A stretch of 64,000 nucleotides of DNA from Salinigranum marinum (GTDB taxonomy: Archaea; Halobacteriota; Halobacteria; Halobacteriales; Haloferacaceae): positions 62,001 through 126,000 of the forward strand of contig NZ_CP100464.1 in NCBI RefSeq assembly GCF_024228675.1, written 5' to 3'. Made by a program: the position numbers and the translations under genes. Every line of letters starts with the position of its first letter. Position 1 is the stretch's first letter. This document shows positions 52,063 through 60,715 of this stretch, one piece after another. The notes beneath the pieces were generated by a model. That model did not search any database and had not been told where the DNA came from. It was given only the letters and a program-made list of their open reading frames with translations.

Positions 52063-52527
52063 TTAGAAGCCCGAACAGAGTTCGCTCGTTTCAGCCACCG
52101 CTACAGACACGTCCGAGATGGTGTCGGGAAGGAGCTCCAGCATCCGATTTTCGAGCACCACTGCCATCACCTCCGCTGTCGGTGGGTGGTCGAGCACGAC
52201 GACGGCGTCTCCGTCACCTGACTGGTCGAACGCCTCGATGAGTGGGTCGCCTCTCTCCAGGAGGAACCGGTGATCCCACTCATCTATTATCGAGGTAATA
52301 TCGCCCTTGTCAACGACCCACCCCTCCTCAGTCAGGCTGCCAGTGACTGAGACCGTGACCTCGTAGTTGTGGCCGTGCGGTCGTGAACACTTCCCGTCGT
52401 GATGGAGGAGGCGGTGACCCGAACTGATACGAATCGGACGGTCACGCCCGACGTGGAGTGTCCGCTCTCCAGCGTTAGAGAGCGCCGACCGATCTGTCTC
52501 GTCTTCTTGCAGTACACCCTGAGTCAT
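52063..52527 (-). CDS. queD: QueD, 6-carboxy-tetrahydropterin synthase
   Basis: A 154-aa protein. SSGHRLLHHDGKCSRPHGHNYEVTV contains the zinc His residues and catalytic Cys; DKGDITSIIDEWDHRFLLERGDP gives the catalytic Asp-His pair; PPTAEVMAVVLENRM and AVAETSELCSGF complete the family. QueD makes 6-carboxy-tetrahydropterin from dihydroneopterin triphosphate. It is the first of four genes, queD-queE-folE-queC, that encode the whole preQ0 route. The operon promoter should be in the gap up to 52616 or before the small gene there. Confidence 0.93.
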   Translation of the reverse strand: MTQGVLQEDETDRSALSNAGERTLHVGRDRPIRISSGHRLLHHDGKCSRPHGHNYEVTVSVTGSLTEEGWVVDKGDITSIIDEWDHRFLLERGDPLIEAFDQSGDGDAVVVLDHPPTAEVMAVVLENRMLELLPDTISDVSVAVAETSELCSGF

Positions 52528-52615
52528 ACCCGGGTATTATCCAGGTACTACTAAAGCGATGTGCCTTGGACTGAAAGTGAAATCCGTCTCGAGAACCGGT
52601 ACGGGAGCAGTTCGG

Positions 52616-52891
52616 TCACTCTGACTGACAGCGAACCGGACCGGAATTCCCTTCTTGCTTGTCGGCTGTGACTTCACACCGGAAGTAGTCCCCATTCGGG
52701 TAGATGAGAAATCGGTCCTCGTCGTCGTTCTCGATACGCTCTACCCCCGTGATAGACCAGTCTGCATCTTCGATACCATACCACGTGTAGTATTCCGACT
52801 CACCTGCGACGGCGAAATCGAGCGTACCCGTTCCACTTCCGAGGATGTGTTCAACTCGTTCGAGCACGACGTCGTCGGCGATCACTGGCAT
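52616..52891 (-). CDS. Small hypothetical protein upstream of queD
   Basis: A 91-aa protein from ATG 52891; an alternative start nine codons earlier is at 52918. It reads MPVIADDVVLERVEHIL, LDFAVAGESEYYTWYGIEDADWSITGVERIENDDEDRFLIYPNGDYFRC. The chain looks like a small beta barrel and is acidic in the haloarchaeal manner. It is divergent from the dpdA gene (start 53000). No family is known to me. It is on the same strand as and 88 bases before queD and may be part of the operon. Confidence 0.55.
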   Translation of the reverse strand: MPVIADDVVLERVEHILGSGTGTLDFAVAGESEYYTWYGIEDADWSITGVERIENDDEDRFLIYPNGDYFRCEVTADKQEGNSGPVRCQSE

Positions 52892-52999
52892 AGTACGAGA
52901 TGCCTCGCCTTCGTACATAAACCTGGAGACCAGTTTCGCTCTGGTTTGAGAGGATTCATTACCCAGAACGATTTACCACGTGTCGGTGACTATCTACCT

Positions 53000-55219
53000 G
53001 TGAGGTTCTACGTGCCCGAGTGGGATGATCGGGTCGATGCCGATTACGACTTCCTGCACGACGAGCACTCGACGCTCGGGACTGACGAGCGCGACCTTGC
53101 GTACATTTGGGACCTTTTCGATCGACAGACGACCCCGATCGACGGTGTGCTCCTCTCCCGAGAACAGGCCGAAGAAAGCGCAACGAAAGCAGAGCGCTTG
53201 ACCGAGAACGGGATCTATAACGCTCCGAAACTCGATATTCCGACATGGCTGCCGACGATCAGTGATTGCGGTGCGTGGGGATACAAATCGCTCCCGTTCC
53301 CTCCCTACGACAACGCCGAGATGCTTGATTTCTACGAGCAACTCGGTGTGACGACCGGTGTCACGATCGATCACCTCGTGCTCGGCGCTGGCCACACTGC
53401 ACGGCTATACCTGAATAAGCGGGCGTTCAGTGGTGAGTTCAGTAAATCGGATTTGCAAGCCGAGTTGACGGATGCGGTCGACGTGATGGTCGATACCTGG
53501 CCGAACGGGGACCAGAGTTCGGCTCGAACGTGGCCGTCGTACGTCGAGTCTGAAGAACCCTCCATCTACGGCGTAACTGACGTCCACCCGTTCACCGAGG
53601 ACGACTTCGCAGGGGATGTCGATGCGATCCTCGACCGCCTTCGTGACGACCCGAGGGCAGTCTACCGGGACGACGATATGCAGTATCGGTACGATCTGAC
53701 GCTCCGAAACGCTCGAGACATGGCCGAGCGCTACGAGGCAGGCGACTACTCGTTCCGTCTAATGGCGGCCGTCCAAGGATGGGATCCGGAATCGTACGTC
53801 GAAGCGACGAAAGAGGTCTTGAACCTCGGGTATCAATACGTCGGTATCGGCGGCGTTGCGGGGAGTCGCGAGGAAGACGTCGAAGAGATCGTTACAGCAA
53901 TCGGAAACGAAATCAAGACCTTCGAACGAGAGCTGGGGACCCGCGTCGATACACACGTCTTCGGGTTCGCCAAGACCGGTGCCTTCGAGACGATCGGTCG
54001 GACTGGGATGACGAGTTTCGACAGCGCGAGTATGCTCCGCGCCGCGTGGACTGGTGGGCAGAACTATCATCTCGACAGCGACGACCGATACGACGCCGTT
54101 CGCGTCCGATATCCGACTCACCGTGATGATCTCCCGACGAGTATTCAGAAAGCACTCCGCGGACAGGAGATGCTCTATGCGCTCCGGGCGTTCGGTCGCA
54201 ACGAATCTATCGCCGACGCGCTCTGGACGTGGTACGACCGTGCGGAACAGGCACTGGCGGGTATCGAACCGTATCTCCGTGAACATCGACACGACGATCG
54301 CTTCGATGTCCCCTACATTCAGGACACAGAGGAGGCATTCCGCTCGGGATACGAACACGGACGGGCATTCAGAGCGAGTTTCGGAGATCCGCTGAGTACG
54401 AAACTGGTCAAACTGCTCCGAGACGACGATCCGGAGGATCCGATTGCGTTTGCCGAGTACGAGGACCACCTTCGGACTGCCACTGATATCTTCGAGGACT
54501 GGACGCCGACCCGCGTTGAGGACATCACAAACCGGGAGACGGATGCGGTCGGGACATTAGAAGCTCTCTGGCCGCTCGTCGAAGCGTATGCCACGTGGCC
54601 CCCGATCGACGACGGTGACCTCCTCGACGAGTACCGGGAACTGCTCAACGCACGGCCATGGGAGCGGTGTGACTGTCCTATCTGCGAAGAGTTCGGGATC
54701 GAGGTCGCGATATTCCGTGGGAACAATCGGAACCGACGTCGTGGATTCCACAACACACGGCGATTCTACGACCAGTTCGAGCGAGAGCTCCCGAAACTAC
54801 TCGTCGTGACGCGTCCGTCGACCTCACTAATGGGTGCTGGAACTGTCGAAGACTACCTCCGAGATGATCGACCTGCGTTCTGGAACGCAGTTCATGACCT
54901 TCCAGTCGCAGAAATCGGGACGATGACCGCAAATGGGTTCCACGAATGGTGGGCCGACAGGCCTGGAATCGTCTCCTTCGAACCCGGTCGACTGGCCGAC
55001 GAACTCATCTCTGCGGGAGAACGGTATCAAGACGTATTCATCGACGGCCGACACTGGACTCCCGATGAATCGGTTCGCGAGCGACTCGCGGAGGTGGACT
55101 GCACCTTGCACGTGTGTGATGAACCGAGCGAGCTTCGATCCAGTGTACTGAACCGACTCAGATACGGGGAACAGTTTCTTCCCCAGTATCTCGTTCAATC
55201 GGGATTGACGGAGTACTGA
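53000..55219 (+). CDS. dpdA: DpdA, TGT-like DNA base-exchange enzyme
   Basis: A 739-aa protein from GTG 53000, chosen because MRFYVPEWDDRVDADYDFLHDEH is the typical DpdA beginning and a GGTGA lies upstream; a longer frame would overlap the divergent small gene. The TGT-fold residues are SDCGAWGY (88-95) with catalytic Asp, FPPYDNAEMLDFYEQLGV, GYQYVGIGGVAGS, HVFGFAKTG and SFDSASML with the nucleophile Asp. Zinc ligands are C557, C559, C562 and H584 (CDCPIC, then HN), the TGT pattern CxCxxCx21H. DpdA exchanges guanine in DNA for preQ0. The preQ0 operon is divergent from it, and the DUF6884 gene follows 3 bases on. Confidence 0.87.
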   Translation: MRFYVPEWDDRVDADYDFLHDEHSTLGTDERDLAYIWDLFDRQTTPIDGVLLSREQAEESATKAERLTENGIYNAPKLDIPTWLPTISDCGAWGYKSLPFPPYDNAEMLDFYEQLGVTTGVTIDHLVLGAGHTARLYLNKRAFSGEFSKSDLQAELTDAVDVMVDTWPNGDQSSARTWPSYVESEEPSIYGVTDVHPFTEDDFAGDVDAILDRLRDDPRAVYRDDDMQYRYDLTLRNARDMAERYEAGDYSFRLMAAVQGWDPESYVEATKEVLNLGYQYVGIGGVAGSREEDVEEIVTAIGNEIKTFERELGTRVDTHVFGFAKTGAFETIGRTGMTSFDSASMLRAAWTGGQNYHLDSDDRYDAVRVRYPTHRDDLPTSIQKALRGQEMLYALRAFGRNESIADALWTWYDRAEQALAGIEPYLREHRHDDRFDVPYIQDTEEAFRSGYEHGRAFRASFGDPLSTKLVKLLRDDDPEDPIAFAEYEDHLRTATDIFEDWTPTRVEDITNRETDAVGTLEALWPLVEAYATWPPIDDGDLLDEYRELLNARPWERCDCPICEEFGIEVAIFRGNNRNRRRGFHNTRRFYDQFERELPKLLVVTRPSTSLMGAGTVEDYLRDDRPAFWNAVHDLPVAEIGTMTANGFHEWWADRPGIVSFEPGRLADELISAGERYQDVFIDGRHWTPDESVRERLAEVDCTLHVCDEPSELRSSVLNRLRYGEQFLPQYLVQSGLTEY

Positions 55220-55222
55220 CTG

Positions 55223-55930
55223 ATGCGATTTCTTATTATCGACCAGTGTTCTGGAAGCAAGGAGGTACCCAACAACGCATCGGAGTTCAGTGCCGCTGAC
55301 ATCGATGAACACGGTCGAGAAGGATTGCTTGCTCGCGACGGGGTCCCAGCGATTCCAGCGAGACAACTGTATACGGGACGTCAGCAAGGGTACATCGACT
55401 CGGCTGTCGACCGACTTCGAGCCGCGGGAGACACTGTCGACCGGTTGTACATCAGTGCTGGCTTCGGTTTAGTCGATGAGGAAACTGAACTACCCCCCTA
55501 CAACGTGACGTTCGCTGGGATGAACTCGTCCGCTATCGACGAACGAGCGACTCGACTGGGGATTCCAGCTGACGTTCGAGAGGCCGTGCAAGCAACCCCC
55601 CCGTATGACATCGTCGTCTTGGCACTCGGGAGTGACTACTATCGTGCCTGTGCTGTCGAGAGTGTGCTTGATGCGATTCCATCTGAGACTCTTGGAGTCA
55701 TTTTCAATCAGGAAGCACTTGCAACCGAGAGGGAACACATTGTCTCAATTCCCGCCAGGACAACCGAGGCGAAGGAACATGGTGCGATTGTCGTTGCATT
55801 AAAAGGGAAATTTCTCCAGAACTTGGCCGATCATCGAAGCAGAGGGGCAGCTATGGAGAAACTGTCGGATCTCGTCGAATACTGTACGACAGAACCGACG
55901 ACACAAACAGGACTCAGCGAATACGACTAG
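55223..55930 (+). CDS. DUF6884/YaaA-like protein, DpdC candidate
   Basis: A 235-aa protein. Near the start DQCSGSKE, then PARQLYTGRQQGYIDSAV, YISAGFGLVDEETELPPYNVTFAGM and VVLALGSDYYRAC follow the DUF6884/YaaA-like order. In bacterial dpd clusters the DpdC protein, from the YaaA/DUF328 superfamily, processes preQ0 in DNA to a further 7-deazaguanine. The position three bases behind dpdA fits such a role, but this protein could instead do another step or only bind DNA. The C-terminal 40 residues are helical. Confidence 0.72.
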   Translation: MRFLIIDQCSGSKEVPNNASEFSAADIDEHGREGLLARDGVPAIPARQLYTGRQQGYIDSAVDRLRAAGDTVDRLYISAGFGLVDEETELPPYNVTFAGMNSSAIDERATRLGIPADVREAVQATPPYDIVVLALGSDYYRACAVESVLDAIPSETLGVIFNQEALATEREHIVSIPARTTEAKEHGAIVVALKGKFLQNLADHRSRGAAMEKLSDLVEYCTTEPTTQTGLSEYD

Positions 55931-56066
55931 GCGACTTGGGTACAATCCCAAGGTAGCGATTGTGTTCCAGATCGGTCGTCGGATAGAATCGTTTTACAGA
56001 TACGACCAATTTGCCATATAGTCTTAAGGACAGTTGTTAAGACAATCGGCCCTAAATTCAGTGCAA

Positions 56067-56549
56067 ATGACAGCTAATGTCTTTTTGGTGCCGTGCGACC
56101 CGGGGAATTTCGATCGAACAGTCCTCTCGCAAGTAAATCTGACTGAGATTTCGAAGACCCCGGACCCGATTGCTGATCTGACTTCGGTACGATTCTGGGG
56201 AGCGAGGGACGGTGAGCGGAATAAGAATTATTTTGAAAAGATGAACCGCGGTGATCTTGTGCTGTTCTATCAAGATGGAGCGTACGTTGGCATCGGGAAC
56301 GTTGGACGAACATTTGTGGACGAGGAGAAGTGGGCTAGTACGACATTCTGGCAGAATGCGCCGTCAAAACTTATATACACTATTGAAGAGTTCACTGAAT
56401 TATCTATTCCACGGGGTGCAGTAAATCGCCTGTTTGATTACGGACCGGACTACTATCCGCAGGGACTGACACGGGTTGCTGATAACCGCGTCTCGAATAC
56501 AGTGAGAACGATTCGCCGTGCGCTAGAGATGTATAATGAGAAGCACTAA
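56067..56549 (+). CDS. EVE/PUA-like modified-base-binding candidate
   Basis: A 160-aa protein from ATG 56067. It has VFLVPCDPGNFDRTVL, VRFWGARDGERNKNYFEKMNRGDLVLFYQDGAYVGIGNVGRTF, then FWQNAPSKLIYTIEEF and the tail LFDYGPDYYPQGLTRVADNRV. The GDLVLFYQDGAYVGIGNV hairpin is the EVE/PUA-type pattern. EVE domains bind modified cytosine or similar bases and often feed a nuclease. This one is stand-alone. A place within a DNA-modification island suggests that it senses modified or unmodified DNA. The next gene downstream is a convergent GIY-YIG protein. Confidence 0.62.
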   Translation: MTANVFLVPCDPGNFDRTVLSQVNLTEISKTPDPIADLTSVRFWGARDGERNKNYFEKMNRGDLVLFYQDGAYVGIGNVGRTFVDEEKWASTTFWQNAPSKLIYTIEEFTELSIPRGAVNRLFDYGPDYYPQGLTRVADNRVSNTVRTIRRALEMYNEKH

Positions 56550-56586
56550 TCTCAGAGCTCAGTGCGTCTGAGGCAGTAGAACGTAT

Positions 56587-57333
56587 TTACTCGAAATCAC
56601 TCAGGTCCGATTGGTCGCTTAACCCTCGTAAGTGGGCGAATGCTTCTGGGTTATAAGGGAGTCCATCTGTGTTCAGCAGTATTTCTGGAAATAGTTCCCA
56701 AGTCAAGGCGATAAGCTGAAGCTCCAATTCTTCCAGAAATGGAGAGGCTCCCGTGCCCGGTGTGTATGGGCCAACACCGCCGACTTCCCAAGCTTTCATC
56801 CAAAGGTAGACTTCCTGGTTGAGACGACGGGATTTCGGCTCAAACAAAGTTCGTATCCATCGCCCCTTCGACGTATTTGTCACACTTCCATATGATTCCC
56901 AGGATGAATTGAAATATATCTGACTTAGTTCACCTAAATGAAATGCGGTTCCATACCCCCATCTCGCAAACCGAGACTTTCGATCCCGAACGGACTTCAG
57001 ATTCGGATTGAGTTTGTACCCATTAGACTCAAACTTCCCCGATTTCCCAATGTACAGAGGAGTTACATCTGCATTTGAATCGATCCAGTACATCACATAA
57101 ATGACCCCTTCGTAGCGTCGTCCTCGTTCGTGGAAGTCGCTTTCAACCTTCTCTGCCTCATCAATTACCAGTTGTTCCACCTCCCCACTCCGCTTGAGAA
57201 CGTCACGTTCATGTGAACCAGTACCAAATCGCTCTGTCTGGACAACAAGGTCTGAATTGGTTTCGAAGAGAGGAACACTATTATCAAACTCGTGGATATC
57301 AACCCACTGTTCCCAGACCTCAGCTTTACTCAT
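56587..57333 (-). CDS. GIY-YIG nuclease-like protein
   Basis: A 248-aa protein. Residues 76-100 contain GVIYVMYWI (GIY-like), then PLYIGKSGKF (YIG), with the usual spacing, followed by SRFARWGYGTAFHLGELS around 120-138 with the Arg expected on the next helix. The acidic residue in LNQEVYLWMKAWE could be the catalytic Glu. The first 70 residues are a unique helical part. The gene is on the opposite strand from its neighbours and lies between the DNA-modification genes. It may be a restriction nuclease that spares 7-deazaguanine DNA or attacks foreign modified DNA. Confidence 0.6.
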   Translation of the reverse strand: MSKAEVWEQWVDIHEFDNSVPLFETNSDLVVQTERFGTGSHERDVLKRSGEVEQLVIDEAEKVESDFHERGRRYEGVIYVMYWIDSNADVTPLYIGKSGKFESNGYKLNPNLKSVRDRKSRFARWGYGTAFHLGELSQIYFNSSWESYGSVTNTSKGRWIRTLFEPKSRRLNQEVYLWMKAWEVGGVGPYTPGTGASPFLEELELQLIALTWELFPEILLNTDGLPYNPEAFAHLRGLSDQSDLSDFE

Positions 57334-57566
57334 AAAGGAGACCTATCGAAGACCATGATAAAAGTTCTCAGCACGGTATCAGTGTAGATTTTCTAGTCGT
57401 TTTTATTAATTCGCTCCACCGTTCGATATTTGTTTCTGTTCATTTACATCGGGATAAAAATTGAAACATTGGATCAGTAGGCGGATGATTCATTCAACAA
57501 CTTCATAAATTGTTCCGATATTGAGTTCATATTTTTAATGATCCCAGCTAATCCGAGCGCGTCGCC

Positions 57567-58601
57567 ATGTTGTACCGACAACGAACACTCGACACTCCCC
57601 ACGGACCCTTGGAAACACCGGTTCTGTTTCCCGTGCGGAACATCGGGAAGCGGTCGAGTGACAACACCCCAGAGTACGCCGACAGTATCCCAGACCTCCG
57701 GACTGCGATGGTCAATGCCCGGTCAATCCGGCAACGCGACCCTCAGTGGGACCGTTTGCGGGCGGGCGCGACCCTCCGAGAAGAGATGGGGGTCCCGAGT
57801 AATACCATTCTCTTCGCGGACAGCGGAGGCTTTGACTTCCATGCCGCAACTGTCGATACCACCCCAGCACGAACCTTAGAAACCCAAAACCAACTCGACG
57901 CAGACATCTACGGAACAGTTGATCTGCCTCTCTCGCGAGAGAATCGTGCCGCTAAGAATCAACGTCGAATCGAACAGAGTACCAGATTCGCGATCGAAGC
58001 GAGCGACACACACGATGGGGACGCACTTCTCTTCGCGAGTGTCCATGGCTACGACCCAGAAACAGTCGGTAATGTGGTGCGCTATCTGGAGCGTCACGGC
58101 GACTTCGATGGGTATGCCCTCGGCAGTATGGTCCCGATTCGGACGGATTACGAGAAAGTAACTAAGCTGATACTTGCTGCCAGACGGGCGACTGACAAAC
58201 ACCTCCACGTATACGGGCTAGGAGGGATCGTTTATCAGCCACTATTACTATATCTTGGAGTCGACAGTTTCGACTCCTCAGCTTTTATCCGAAGCGCAGG
58301 AAATCGGAATTATCTCGTACCTGGATTCGGTGGTACGGAATTACACCAAATCGAGGAGTTAGAGCACCTCCCTTGCTCATGTCCGGTCTGTTGGTCCCGG
58401 TCACTCTCGACGATACGGGAGAATCGAGACCTCTTGACCGAACATAACCTCTGGTCACTGGTTACCGAACTCCGCAGATTCCGGTATATGGCGGCGAGTG
58501 GGGAAGACATCGAGTCGTATCTTGATCTTCGATTCAGCGGGAACGAAGTGACCCAGCGGGCGTACCGAATTGCCAAACAGCAAGTCCGGAGGCTCACATG
58601 A
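57567..58601 (+). CDS. Second TGT-fold enzyme, short form
   Basis: A 344-aa protein. It has DTPHGPLETPVLFPV at the start, LFADSGGFDFH (D85), TVDLPLSREN, ALGSMVPIRTDYEKV, HVYGLGG and LGVDSFDSSAF with the nucleophile Asp, then zinc ligands C270, C272, C275 and H293 (CSCPVC...H). These are the residues of TgtA/bTGT-like enzymes, while the length is shorter than archaeal TgtA, which has a PUA domain. The gene overlaps the wHTH gene after it (ATGA). Its partner genes and the absence of a PUA domain favour a DNA rather than a tRNA substrate; not proven. Confidence 0.8.
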   Translation: MLYRQRTLDTPHGPLETPVLFPVRNIGKRSSDNTPEYADSIPDLRTAMVNARSIRQRDPQWDRLRAGATLREEMGVPSNTILFADSGGFDFHAATVDTTPARTLETQNQLDADIYGTVDLPLSRENRAAKNQRRIEQSTRFAIEASDTHDGDALLFASVHGYDPETVGNVVRYLERHGDFDGYALGSMVPIRTDYEKVTKLILAARRATDKHLHVYGLGGIVYQPLLLYLGVDSFDSSAFIRSAGNRNYLVPGFGGTELHQIEELEHLPCSCPVCWSRSLSTIRENRDLLTEHNLWSLVTELRRFRYMAASGEDIESYLDLRFSGNEVTQRAYRIAKQQVRRLT

Positions 58602-59500
58602 GTGAGCGACCGACGGTGCGACCGGTGACCCTCGCCAGACTCGTCGAGGTGACGCACGTCTGCGAGGGTGCGAGTCACACGACAGTCGAAATCGAAGAAA
58701 ACCTCGACGTGAGCCATCGGCGAGCACGAGAGACCATCCTCGAAGCACTCCGAATCGGACTCCTTGGCGAGTACGATCCCGATGATGAGGACGAATCTGC
58801 GTGGTATATGACCACATCAGTCGGGATTGAGTTCCTGACTGCGGTGCGCGCCGAGGATTGGTCGCGGGTAAGTAGGATCCTCGAAACCCGGAGTCGCCAC
58901 TATAAGGCTCTCTTGAGAACGCTGGAAGCGACCGCACCTGCTGATCTCGACACGGTCCTTGAGGAACTAGAAACCCGAGAGGAACACACGGGTAGATCGT
59001 ACAATCAGACGAGTATCGAGGTACTCGGTGACTGGGCCGAGAGACTCGGGCGCGTCCAACGTAACGCGTTCACCGGATCGTACTATCCCGTCGAGCGGGG
59101 AAATTCTTCGGCGAACTTTCCGCATGTCCTGCTGTCGGTGTTCGACGATCTCGAACAGACTGCTGGAGTCTCACTCCGCCAGCGATATCTGTCGATTCCA
59201 AAACTCCGGGAGCACTTCTGTGAGCGCGTCGGTTGCCCGCGTCGGGCGTTCGACCAGGCGCTTCTGGCATTGGCGCAACAGAACGTCGGCAAGGTGGAAC
59301 TGTCGGGTGCCCCCTTCGATACCGGCGCGAAGGACGCAGCCCTCGGGATCAAAGAGATGACACTGGCCGAGAGCGGCGGCTTGGTTTCGACCTCACAGTC
59401 GACTGAGCAGGTGATGGCCGGTGTGGAACAGTTCGGCAAACAGTACTACTACCTCGCGATTCACGAGCGCGATCTCGTGTACACCACAGACGATGACTGA
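58598..59500 (+). CDS. wHTH protein of the TGT operon (DpdG-like?)
   Basis: A 300-aa protein. The N-terminal 75 residues form a winged helix (TLARLVEVTHVCEGASHTTVEIEENLDVSHRRARETILEALRIGLL). A second HTH-like unit lies near residue 205 (IPKLREHFCERVGCPRRAFDQALLALAQQNVGKVELS). It overlaps both neighbours by a few bases: TGT before and ATPase after. Bacterial dpd clusters contain proteins of this type and size (DpdG), but whether this is a true homologue needs a profile search. It may recruit the exchange enzyme or act with the ATPase. Confidence 0.5.
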   Translation: MSERPTVRPVTLARLVEVTHVCEGASHTTVEIEENLDVSHRRARETILEALRIGLLGEYDPDDEDESAWYMTTSVGIEFLTAVRAEDWSRVSRILETRSRHYKALLRTLEATAPADLDTVLEELETREEHTGRSYNQTSIEVLGDWAERLGRVQRNAFTGSYYPVERGNSSANFPHVLLSVFDDLEQTAGVSLRQRYLSIPKLREHFCERVGCPRRAFDQALLALAQQNVGKVELSGAPFDTGAKDAALGIKEMTLAESGGLVSTSQSTEQVMAGVEQFGKQYYYLAIHERDLVYTTDDD

Positions 59501-60659
59501 AACACCTTTCACAATCACGGATGAACCGCGCGATTACTCCCAGTTCGGACTCGAAGTGAACCCGTTCCCGTACAGTCCGGTTCCGGACGACGATCCCGAG
59601 CTGTACTGTGGACAGGAGCACGCCACCCGGGCGATCAGTGATACCGTTTCGACGATGCTGAGCACGGGTAAGTCGAAACACCTCGTCATCACTGGAAAGT
59701 ACGGCAACGGAAAGTCACACACGCTCAAGTACACCCGGTCGCTGGTCCGCGACCGCGACGATGTCGTCGTCGGGTACGTCGCCCAACCCGGAGAAGGGTT
59801 CCGTGACATCTACCACGAGTTCATGTACGACCTCGGGTTCGACCGGGTGCAGACACTTGCGTACGAGTTCTTGACCGTCGTCACACGAGACGTGACTGAG
59901 GAGGAACCGAGCGACGCCAAGGATACCAGACGACTCATCGACGACGGTGAAGTCCTACTCTCTGAACTCGTGCCGACCGCGATTCAGCGGTTGAACGACG
60001 TCACGAAGTTCGCGGACTTCTCTCGAGCGATCGTCCATATGATCTACGAAGACACCAATCTCTACTCGTGGCAGTGGCTCACCGCCGAAGGAATCCGATA
60101 CGAGCAACGCAAAGAGATGGAGATTCACAGCGCGTTAGACGACGACACCTCGAGCGTCCGTGCGTTCACTGCACTGAAGAACCTTCTTCTGGAGTTGGGC
60201 TATACGGGCGTCTTCGTCTTCGTCGACGAGTTCGAGAGCATCGCGCGACTATCGCCGAAAGACGAGCAGACGACGCTGAACAGTATCCGCCATCTCATGG
60301 ATCAGAACAGCCACGGGTTGTGTATCCTGTTTGGGTGTGCTCCTGAGGTATGGCAAGACGTAATGAGCGAGTACCACGCCTTTTCCGAGCGGATCGGTCA
60401 GGAGGTGGCACTTCGACCGTTGACCGACGAGCACATCGTCAATCTCGTCTCTTCGTATCTGGACTCAGCTAGGTCGGACAGTGGCGCTGGTATCGACCCG
60501 TTCGAGAGGGAGTGTCTCCAATTGATCCATCAGCGGTCTCAAGGAAACGTCCGCCAGGCCATTTCGTTGTGTAGTCGAGTCTTGGACGCGGCTGTAGATG
60601 ACGGTAAAGCGACAGTGGAGGGAGAGTACGTCCAAAACGTCTTGACAAATGGAGAGTGA
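59493..60659 (+). CDS. AAA+/ORC-like ATPase of the TGT operon
   Basis: A 388-aa protein from ATG 59493, overlapping the previous gene by eight bases (ATGACTGA). After YSQFGLEVNPFPYSPVPDDDP, as in ORC/TniB/ExeA-type ATPases, comes Walker A TGKYGNGKSHTLKYT near residue 70, Walker B VFVFVDEFESIARL near 250 and a C-terminal RSQGNVRQAISLC sensor 2. BREX BrxC/BrxD and DpdH-type ATPases share this look. It might regulate modification or restriction by sensing DNA. It ends the three-gene operon. Confidence 0.7.
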   Translation: MTETPFTITDEPRDYSQFGLEVNPFPYSPVPDDDPELYCGQEHATRAISDTVSTMLSTGKSKHLVITGKYGNGKSHTLKYTRSLVRDRDDVVVGYVAQPGEGFRDIYHEFMYDLGFDRVQTLAYEFLTVVTRDVTEEEPSDAKDTRRLIDDGEVLLSELVPTAIQRLNDVTKFADFSRAIVHMIYEDTNLYSWQWLTAEGIRYEQRKEMEIHSALDDDTSSVRAFTALKNLLLELGYTGVFVFVDEFESIARLSPKDEQTTLNSIRHLMDQNSHGLCILFGCAPEVWQDVMSEYHAFSERIGQEVALRPLTDEHIVNLVSSYLDSARSDSGAGIDPFERECLQLIHQRSQGNVRQAISLCSRVLDAAVDDGKATVEGEYVQNVLTNGE

Positions 60660-60715
60660 GGTGATAATTCGATTCGACAAAAGATAGTTGGCATCACACA
60701 CTCTCATAGGAGGCT

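Noticed and set aside
52655-52999. N-terminal extension of DpdA by 115 codons
   Set aside because: It would cover the divergent small gene, lacks haloarchaeal composition, and the typical DpdA start lies at GTG 53000.
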